Shown in pieces: positions 58,502 through 64,000 of a DNA stretch of 64,000 nucleotides. Position numbers and translations under genes: made by a program. Location: assembly GCF_019039055.1 (NCBI RefSeq), contig NZ_JAHOPB010000001.1, forward strand, positions 1,488,001-1,552,000, written 5' to 3'. How positions within the stretch are numbered: the first letter of the stretch is position 1; each line of letters opens with the position of its first letter. The stretch comes from Reyranella humidisoli (GTDB lineage: Bacteria; Pseudomonadota; Alphaproteobacteria; Reyranellales; Reyranellaceae). The notes beneath the pieces are model-generated. The model was not told where the DNA came from and did no database searches. It saw nothing but the letters and a program-made list of their open reading frames with translations.

Positions 58502-58969
58502 TCAGCCCTTCCGCGGACCGTGCTTGTGATCGCTCCAGGTCTTGAAGAAGGCCTGGCGCTGGTTGGCGTTCAGCACGTTGCCGGCGTCGGTCAGCGCCTT
58601 GGTGAAGCGCTTGGAGCTGTCGTCCGCGATCTTCATCTCGGCGGCGCGGATCTGCTCGATCTTCGCCGGGTCGATGGTCGGGGCCTCGAGCGCCGCACGC
58701 ATCGCCTTGCGGTTCTCGGCGCGCTGGGCGTGCAGCGGCTTCAGGTCGGCGAAGGCGGCCTGCAGGATGCCGGTGATCTGCTTCTTCTGTTCCTGCGTCG
58801 CGTCGGTGCCATTGAGCGCCTTGTCCACGCGCTTCTCGATGCGCTCCTGGAACTTGGCCGGGTCGACCGACCCGCCGTCCGCCCGGGCAAAGGCCGGCGC
58901 GCCGGCGGTCGCCGCGAGGCTGCCCGCGAGGAGGGCGGCCATTACCGTCTTGATGCTGAGGTTCGTCAT
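58502..58969 (-). CDS. Spy/CpxP-family periplasmic chaperone-like protein
   Basis: A 155-residue exported helical protein. The signal peptide ends AFA before R29. Two LTxxQ-type motifs, ATQEQKKQ and LNANQRQAF, are characteristic of Spy/CpxP. Members hold unfolded proteins or damp their own two-component system. ATG 58969 follows GGAGAC; ATG 58981 adds four residues. It is the first gene of the unit ahead of the response regulator and kinase. Confidence 0.83.
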   Translation of the reverse strand: MTNLSIKTVMAALLAGSLAATAGAPAFARADGGSVDPAKFQERIEKRVDKALNGTDATQEQKKQITGILQAAFADLKPLHAQRAENRKAMRAALEAPTIDPAKIEQIRAAEMKIADDSSKRFTKALTDAGNVLNANQRQAFFKTWSDHKHGPRKG

Positions 58970-59049
58970 GTCTGTCTCCATCTGGTTTCGGGTTGCTGTC
59001 CCCGTGAAGCCAAGATGGAGGGTCCCGGTTTCGCGCCCATCTCGCGGCG

Positions 59050-59064
59050 GTAAAGTTGTGTAAA
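59050..59064 (+). promoter_or_regulatory. Perfect CpxR-box sequence
   Basis: GTAAA (59050-59054), five bases, GTAAA (59060-59064) equals the E. coli CpxR box GTAAA-N5-GTAAA. It lies 80 bases before the Spy-like gene and 11 bases before the acetyltransferase gene, between the two divergent units. Confidence 0.65.
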
Positions 59065-59075
59065 GTGCCCCGGCC

Positions 59076-59624
59076 ATGACGATCGTGACGACCGAGCGCC
59101 TGTCGCTCAGACCATTGCTGCCCGCCGATGCCGAAGACTACGCGGCCATGCGCTTTCATCCCGAGGTGGCGAAGTGGCTGCCGCCGGCGCCGGGCAAGGC
59201 GCAGGAAGGCGATTTCGTGGCGTTGGCCCACACCACCATCGAGCGCTTCATCGTTTCCTGGCAGGAGCGCCGGTATGCGCCCTGGGGCGTGTTCCGCGAA
59301 GGCAAGCTGATCGGCCATGCCGGGCTGAACTACATCGAGCAGTTCGATGGCGTGGAAGTGTTGTGGTCGCTGCATCCCGACGCTTGGGGCCAGGGCTATG
59401 CCGCCGAAGCGGCACGCGCGGCACTCGCCTACGGATTCGAAACGCTGGGACTGGACCGGATTTTCGCGATCACGCTCGAGGAGAATCGCGCTTCGCGCGC
59501 GGTGATGGAGCGGATCGGCCTCACCTACCGCAAGCGCGTCGATTACAAGGGCTTCACCGACATCGTCTGGTACGACATCGATCGCACGGCCTATGCCGAG
59601 AGGATGTCCAGCGCGGCGCGGTGA
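59076..59624 (+). CDS. GNAT acetyltransferase, RimJ/RimL type
   Basis: A 182-residue acetyl-CoA-dependent N-acetyltransferase. Motif A is seen as WGQGYAAEAARAALAYGF, motif B as NRASRAVMERIGLTYR. The acceptor may be a protein N-terminus or a small amine. Its 3' end overlaps hisN by 34 bases on the opposite strand. Confidence 0.87.
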   Translation: MTIVTTERLSLRPLLPADAEDYAAMRFHPEVAKWLPPAPGKAQEGDFVALAHTTIERFIVSWQERRYAPWGVFREGKLIGHAGLNYIEQFDGVEVLWSLHPDAWGQGYAAEAARAALAYGFETLGLDRIFAITLEENRASRAVMERIGLTYRKRVDYKGFTDIVWYDIDRTAYAERMSSAAR

Positions 59625-60361
59625 ACGGCAGGGTCGCCGGCCGCGACGACCGCGCCCTCGGAATGCATGTCGAGCGGCTTGCCCTTCCAGTCTGTGATCA
59701 CGCCGCCCGCGCCCGTGATGACGGGGATCAGCGCGGCATAGTCGTAGAGCTTGAGGTCCGCCTCGACGACGAGGTCGACGTGCCCTGCGGCCAGCAGCCC
59801 GTAGGCGTAGCAGTCGCCGCCCCAGCGGAAGAGCTTCACCTTCTCGGTGAGCGTCTGGTGCGATTTGGCGTAGCCGCCGGCAAACATGGAAGGTGCGGTC
59901 GAATACATGTAGGCGTTCGCGACGCTCGCACAGGCGCGCACCGAGATCGGCTTGCCGTTCAGGGTCGAGCGCTCGCCGGCCACGCCCAGCCAGCGTTCCT
60001 GCAGGATCGGCTGGTCGATGATGCCGAGCACCGGCTTGCCACGATGGAACAGGCCGATCAGCGTGCCGAACAGCGGCAGGCCGGTGATGAAGGCCTTGGT
60101 GCCGTCGATCGGATCGAGAACCCAGACGTATTCTGCGTCGGTGCGGACTGCGCCATGCTCTTCGCCGAACACGCCGTGATCTGGCACGTGACGCGTCAGC
60201 AGATCCCGCATCGCCGTCTCGGCTTCGCGGTCGGCGATGGTCACGGGGCTCTGGTCGGTCTTGTCGTCGACCGTGACGCCGGTTCGGAAATAGCGGGCCG
60301 CGATCGGCCGCGCGGCGTCGGCCAGCTGGTGGGCCAACGCGACGAGGTCGGAAGGAACCAC
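59591..60361 (-). CDS. hisN: Histidinol-phosphatase, inositol-monophosphatase type (HisN)
   Basis: A 256-residue Mg-dependent phosphatase. Metal ligands are E67/E68 (FGEEHG) and D83, D86 in VLDPIDGTKAF; the late YDYAALIPVITGAGG gives the third aspartate. This branch fills the histidinol-phosphate step in bacteria with a single-function HisB, as here. It starts at the base after the cytochrome c stop, so they share an operon. Confidence 0.86.
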   Translation of the reverse strand: MVPSDLVALAHQLADAARPIAARYFRTGVTVDDKTDQSPVTIADREAETAMRDLLTRHVPDHGVFGEEHGAVRTDAEYVWVLDPIDGTKAFITGLPLFGTLIGLFHRGKPVLGIIDQPILQERWLGVAGERSTLNGKPISVRACASVANAYMYSTAPSMFAGGYAKSHQTLTEKVKLFRWGGDCYAYGLLAAGHVDLVVEADLKLYDYAALIPVITGAGGVITDWKGKPLDMHSEGAVVAAGDPAVHRAALDILSA

Positions 60362-60892
60362 CTAGGGAAGCGGCGCGGGCGTGTCGGCCATCGTGCGCAG
60401 GTAGGCGATCATGTCGGCGCGCTCCTGCTCCTTCGGGAGGCCGGCAAACGCCATCTTCGTGCCGCGCACATAGGCATTCGGCTTGAAGATCAGATGATCG
60501 ATGTCTTCGTAGGTCCAGTTGCCGCCCTTGGCGGTCAGGGCCGAGGAGTAGCCGAAGCCGGCATGGCTGGCCTTGGGACGATTGACGACGCCCCACAGGT
60601 TCGGGCCGACCTTGTTGGCGCCGCCCTTGTCGATCGTGTGGCAGCTGAAGCACTGCTTCTGGAACAGCGCCTTGCCGGCCTCGACGTTGGCGCCGGCCAG
60701 CTTCGGACCGATCGGCGGAATCTCGATCGCGGCGGGCGCGGCGGCCGTGGCCGTCGGGGCTTCGTCGGTGACGGCAAGCGCCGGCTTGTCCAGCTTGTGC
60801 GGGTGCACGACGGCATTGGAGACCTTGCCGACCACCATCGCGAAGAGGGCGGAAGCCAAAACGCAGCCTGCGATCGTGTTGAAACTGGCCAT
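60362..60892 (-). CDS. Membrane-anchored class I cytochrome c, CycM-like
   Basis: A 176-residue protein with an uncleaved N-terminal membrane helix (residues 5-24), an alanine/proline linker and a cytochrome c domain. Heme attaches at C81-x2-C84-H85 and M147 (TKMAFAG) is the sixth ligand. This matches the CycM/c552 group that carries electrons to terminal oxidases. Start ATG 60892; ATG 60913 adds seven residues. Confidence 0.88.
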   Translation of the reverse strand: MASFNTIAGCVLASALFAMVVGKVSNAVVHPHKLDKPALAVTDEAPTATAAAPAAIEIPPIGPKLAGANVEAGKALFQKQCFSCHTIDKGGANKVGPNLWGVVNRPKASHAGFGYSSALTAKGGNWTYEDIDHLIFKPNAYVRGTKMAFAGLPKEQERADMIAYLRTMADTPAPLP

Positions 60893-61066
60893 AGTCAAAT
60901 CCCGAAACGGCAAATTCTACGGACGCTGCTGTAGCATGCCCGCACGCCCGCCAGTAGTATTCCATCGCGTCTGGCAGCTCGCGCGGCGGAACGTCGCAAG
61001 TGCCGGATATTACGAGGTTTTTCGCCTATCGGTGGGCGTCGAAACGCGACGCGGGGAGCAAGGTAA

Positions 61067-61963
61067 ATGGCCAAGGGACGGGGCGGCAAAGCCGCCGCCA
61101 GCAACATCATCGCCTTCCAGGGCGAGCCCGGCGCCAATTCCGACATGGCCTGCCGCGCCGCCTTTCCCTGCATGACGACCCTTCCGTGCCCGACCTTCGA
61201 CGCCGCCATGGGCGCCGTCCAGGCCGGCAAGGCGGAGCTGGCCATCATCCCGGTCGAGAACTCGATCGCCGGCCGGGTGGCCGACCTCCATAGCCTGCTG
61301 CCGCACACCAGGCTCAAGATCGTGGCCGAGCATTTCCAGCGGGTCGAGCACTGCCTGGTGGCTCTGCCGGGGGCGTCGCTGAAGTCCATCCGGACTGTGA
61401 AGAGCCACGTCCAGGCGCTGGCCCAGTGCCGGAACTTCCTGAAGAAGAACAAGCTGCAGCCGGTGGTCCATGCCGACACGGCCGGCGCGGCCCGCGAGAT
61501 CGCCGAGATCGGCGACGCCAGCGTGGGCGCCATCGCCTCCTCGCTCGCCGCCCGCATCTACGAACTCAAGGTACTCGCCAAGAACATCGAGGACGCCGAC
61601 CACAACACCACCCGCATGCTGGTCTTTTCGCGCGAGGAGGCCCATCCGGACTGGCGCACGGTACAGTGCATGACCGCCTTCCTGTTCCGCGTGAGGAGCC
61701 GGCCCGCGGCGCTCTACAAGGCGCTGGGCGGCTTTGCGACCAACGGCGTCAACATGGTGAAGCTGGAGAGCTACCTCTCCGGCGCCCGCTTCGAGCAGGC
61801 GCTGTTCTACGCCGAGGTCGAAGGCCATCCCGACCAGCCCAACGTCGCGCTGGCGCTCGAGGAGCTGGACTTCTTCTCCGACGAGCTGAAGCTGCTGGGC
61901 TCCTTCCCGACCAATCCGTTCCGGCGCAAGGGCTGGGACGCCCCGACCCGTCCCGGCACCTGA
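61067..61963 (+). CDS. pheA: Prephenate dehydratase
   Basis: A 298-residue enzyme making phenylpyruvate for phenylalanine. The catalytic domain shows FQGEPGANSDMA, IPVENSIAGRV and ADHNTTRMLVF; the C-terminal ACT domain has GVNMVKLESYLSG for phenylalanine feedback. There is no chorismate mutase domain. It is divergent from cytochrome c with a 174-base gap; ATG 61067 has a GGGGAG site. In rhizobial relatives kdsB often stands between these two; it is not here. Confidence 0.93.
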   Translation: MAKGRGGKAAASNIIAFQGEPGANSDMACRAAFPCMTTLPCPTFDAAMGAVQAGKAELAIIPVENSIAGRVADLHSLLPHTRLKIVAEHFQRVEHCLVALPGASLKSIRTVKSHVQALAQCRNFLKKNKLQPVVHADTAGAAREIAEIGDASVGAIASSLAARIYELKVLAKNIEDADHNTTRMLVFSREEAHPDWRTVQCMTAFLFRVRSRPAALYKALGGFATNGVNMVKLESYLSGARFEQALFYAEVEGHPDQPNVALALEELDFFSDELKLLGSFPTNPFRRKGWDAPTRPGT

Positions 61964-61971
61964 GAAAGACA

Positions 61972-62634
61972 ATGCCGCAACAGCCCGTCCGCATCGCACC
62001 GTCCATCCTGTCGGCGGATTTCGCCGCGCTCGGCCAGGAGATCGAGGCCATCACCAGGGCCGGTGCCGACTGGGTCCATGTCGACGTGATGGACGGGCAT
62101 TTCGTGCCCAACCTCACGATCGGCCCGATGGTGGTGAAGGCGCTGCGCAAGCACAGCAAGCTGCCCTTCGACGTCCATCTCATGATCTCGCCGGTCGATC
62201 CGCTGGTCCCGGCCTACGTCGATGCCGGTGCCGACGTGATCTCGTTCCATCCCGAGGCCGGGCCGCACGTCCATCGCACGATCCAGCTCATCAAGAGCTT
62301 CGGCCGCAGGGCCGGCATCGTGCTCAACCCGGCGACGCCGCTGTCGGTCGTCGAGCCTGTGCTGGGCGACCTCGACCTGGTGCTGGTGATGAGTGTCAAT
62401 CCGGGCTTCGGCGGCCAGGCCTTCATCGAGAGCCAGTTCGCCAAGATCGCTGCGCTCCGCAAGGCGATCGACGCGCTGGGCAAGCCGATCGACCTGGAAG
62501 TCGACGGCGGCGTCAACGTCGAGACCGCGAAGCGCTGCATCAAGGCCGGCGCCGACGTCCTCGTCGCCGGAACGGCCGTGTTCACGGGCGGACCCGAACG
62601 CTACGCGGCCAACATCGAGGCGCTGCGCTCATGA
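61972..62634 (+). CDS. rpe: Ribulose-phosphate 3-epimerase
   Basis: A 220-residue TIM-barrel enzyme of the pentose phosphate path. It has IAPSILSADF, HVDVMDGHFVPN, the VMSVNPGFGGQ loop and VDGGVN, including the metal-binding histidines and aspartates. It starts 8 bases after pheA and overlaps the GST gene by 4 bases. Confidence 0.96.
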   Translation: MPQQPVRIAPSILSADFAALGQEIEAITRAGADWVHVDVMDGHFVPNLTIGPMVVKALRKHSKLPFDVHLMISPVDPLVPAYVDAGADVISFHPEAGPHVHRTIQLIKSFGRRAGIVLNPATPLSVVEPVLGDLDLVLVMSVNPGFGGQAFIESQFAKIAALRKAIDALGKPIDLEVDGGVNVETAKRCIKAGADVLVAGTAVFTGGPERYAANIEALRS

Positions 62635-63554
62635 CCGACATGATCCTGCACCACTATCCGAACTCGCCCTTCTCCGAGAAGGTGCGCATCGCCTTCGGCG
62701 TCAAGCAGGCCGCCTGGAAGTCGGTGGTGATCCCGAACATTCTGCCGAAGCCCGACCTGATGCCGCTGACCGGCGGCTATCGCAAGACTCCGGTGATGCA
62801 GGTCGGCGCCGACATCTACTGCGACACGCAGCTCATCATGCTGGAGATCGAGAAGCGCGCGCCGACGCCGCCGCTCCTGCCCAAGGGCAAGGAAGGCGTG
62901 GCGCGGGCGCTGGCCATGTGGATCGACCGCAACATCTTCTGGGCGGCGGTCGGCGTCGTCATGGGCGCGCTCGGCGACAAGCTGCCGGAGGCCTTCCTGA
63001 AGGACCGCAGCGCCTTCTCCGGCCGTTCGTTCGATCCCGCCGCGCTCAAGGCCGCGGCGCCGACGGCGCTGCAGCAGACCTACGCGCAGCTCGTCATTGC
63101 CGAACAGATGCTGGCCGACGGCCGGCCCTACCTGCTCGGTGACGAGCCGTGCCTGGCCGACTGCGCGCTCTACAATCCCGTCTGGTTCATCAAGGAGCGG
63201 CTGGGTGGCGGAAAGACGGTGCCGCCGTTCGACCGGCTGCCGCTGATCACGGGCTGGTCGGAGCGCATGAAGGCCGCCGGCAGCGGCAAGCCGACGGAGA
63301 TCTCTGCCGCCGAGGCAATCGCCATTGCCAAGGAAGCGACGCCGGAAGCGACGAGCGTCGATGCCAGCGATCCCAGCGGCCTCAAGGCCGGTCAGACGAT
63401 CGGCGTCACGCCCGACGATACCGGCAAGGTGCCGGTGAGTGGCGTGCTGGTCGGTCTCACAAACGACCGCGTCTCGATCAAGCGGCACGACGACAAAGTG
63501 GGCGACGTCGTCGTCCACTTCCCCCGCGCCGGCTTCATCCTCACGCCGGCTTAA
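62631..63554 (+). CDS. Glutathione S-transferase family protein with C-terminal extension
   Basis: A 307-residue protein. Residues 3-80 form a thioredoxin-like GST N domain (HHYPNSPFSEKVRIAFG), 90-210 a helical GST C domain, and 235-307 an extra beta-rich domain (KAGQTIGVTPDDTG, VLVGLTNDRVSIKRHD) absent from most GSTs. The role is unknown. ATG 62631 overlaps the rpe stop by 4 bases. Confidence 0.85.
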   Translation: MTDMILHHYPNSPFSEKVRIAFGVKQAAWKSVVIPNILPKPDLMPLTGGYRKTPVMQVGADIYCDTQLIMLEIEKRAPTPPLLPKGKEGVARALAMWIDRNIFWAAVGVVMGALGDKLPEAFLKDRSAFSGRSFDPAALKAAAPTALQQTYAQLVIAEQMLADGRPYLLGDEPCLADCALYNPVWFIKERLGGGKTVPPFDRLPLITGWSERMKAAGSGKPTEISAAEAIAIAKEATPEATSVDASDPSGLKAGQTIGVTPDDTGKVPVSGVLVGLTNDRVSIKRHDDKVGDVVVHFPRAGFILTPA

Positions 63555-64000
63555 ACGACCTCGACGCCGATTTCGGCGGCGATCCGGCGCAGACCGGCGA
63601 CGGAGCGCGCCGTGGCGTTGCGTCCGTCCTGCGGACAGTGCGTCTCGATGCTGGCATGGATCTCACGGACCGGGCGCGGCGCGCCGGCGACCGCGGTGAG
63701 TAACCGCGTGAGCTCGGCGGCCCAGGGAATGTCACCGTCGCCGAACGGCACGGTCCGCCGGGCCGAGCTGTCGCGATCCTTGAGATGGATGAGGTCCACG
63801 AGCGGCGCCAGGTGGGCGATCTCTGCATCGCTCGGCGGTTTGCCGATGGCCCAGGCATTGCCGATATCGACCAGCGGCTTCAACTGCGGCGGCATCGGAT
63901 TGGGGTCCGTGGCTTCGGCGAGTGCCGTGAAGAAGTCGGAGAGGTCGGTGATCGAGCCGATGTTGCAGACGGGCTCGTTCTCGATCTCCACGGCGATGGA
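63551..64000 (-). CDS. Sugar phosphate isomerase/epimerase-like TIM barrel (5' end outside window)
   Basis: The frame is open from the window edge to TAA at 63551. About 150 C-terminal residues show AVEIENEPVCNIG, LVDIGNAW, LVDLIHLKDRD and EIHASIETHC, spaced as in the AP-endonuclease-2/xylose isomerase-like group, with glutamate, aspartate and histidine metal ligands. The N-terminal part lies beyond 64000. Its stop overlaps that of the GST gene by 4 bases. Confidence 0.8.
   Translation of the reverse strand, partial: SIAVEIENEPVCNIGSITDLSDFFTALAEATDPNPMPPQLKPLVDIGNAWAIGKPPSDAEIAHLAPLVDLIHLKDRDSSARRTVPFGDGDIPWAAELTRLLTAVAGAPRPVREIHASIETHCPQDGRNATARSVAGLRRIAAEIGVEVV

Overview
The window is dense, high-GC, single-chromosome-type DNA from an alphaproteobacterium. 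This is inferred from the gene content: a CycM-like cytochrome c beside pheA, an AmpG-type permease, TorF-family porin, DapC-like aminotransferase, paired glnK-amtB loci, and Pho and phn gene order. A soil or water Rhodospirillales/Hyphomicrobiales-type organism fits; the genus cannot be fixed from this sequence. I see no rRNA, tRNA, CRISPR array, insertion sequence or prophage. About 70 protein genes are packed with short gaps and many 4-base ATGA/GTGA overlaps.

0-20 kb is a phosphorus supercluster. After the 3' end of argG and a rhomboid protease come phoR, three small unknown genes, the importer phnCDEE with a 2H-type phosphoesterase, then an opposing complete C-P lyase operon phnGHIJKLMN, then pstSCAB-phoU-phoB. 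The phn block therefore separates phoR from phoB. Pho-box arrays of three 7-bp half sites at 11-bp period lie before phnC and before pstS.

20-29 kb is housekeeping and transport: AmpG-like permease, a PfkB kinase (adenosine kinase-like), DsrE and MoeB/ThiF-like sulfur-transfer candidates, a Bcr/CflA permease, a COG0523 (CobW) GTPase with a WD40 partner, a lipoprotein and a UbiH-family hydroxylase.

29-34 kb is a nitrogen block: a TorF-family porin divergent from glnK-amtB, with back-to-back consensus sigma-54 promoters between them, followed by a second glnK-amtB pair. 34-42 kb holds a DapC-like aminotransferase, ftsK, the pqiB-pqiC-pqiA membrane lipid-transport set and a DUF2490 protein.

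42.7-50 kb looks like a catabolic island: a 21-bp palindrome, an NMT1-type ABC importer, a GntR/UTRA regulator, an isocitrate-lyase-superfamily lyase, then leuC/leuD-like hydratase subunits. All five importer and regulator junctions overlap or nearly abut. This set resembles a dimethylmalate/citramalate-type pathway more than leucine synthesis.

50-64 kb carries a bestrophin-like protein, a cysteine-rich copper-storage-like protein, hisH, hisB, an EamA transporter, an acyl-CoA dehydrogenase, an unusual peptidoglycan-binding/CHAP protein, a Cpx-like two-component system with a Spy-like chaperone and a perfect CpxR box, hisN, cytochrome c, pheA, rpe, a GST with an extra C-terminal domain, and a truncated TIM-barrel isomerase at the edge.
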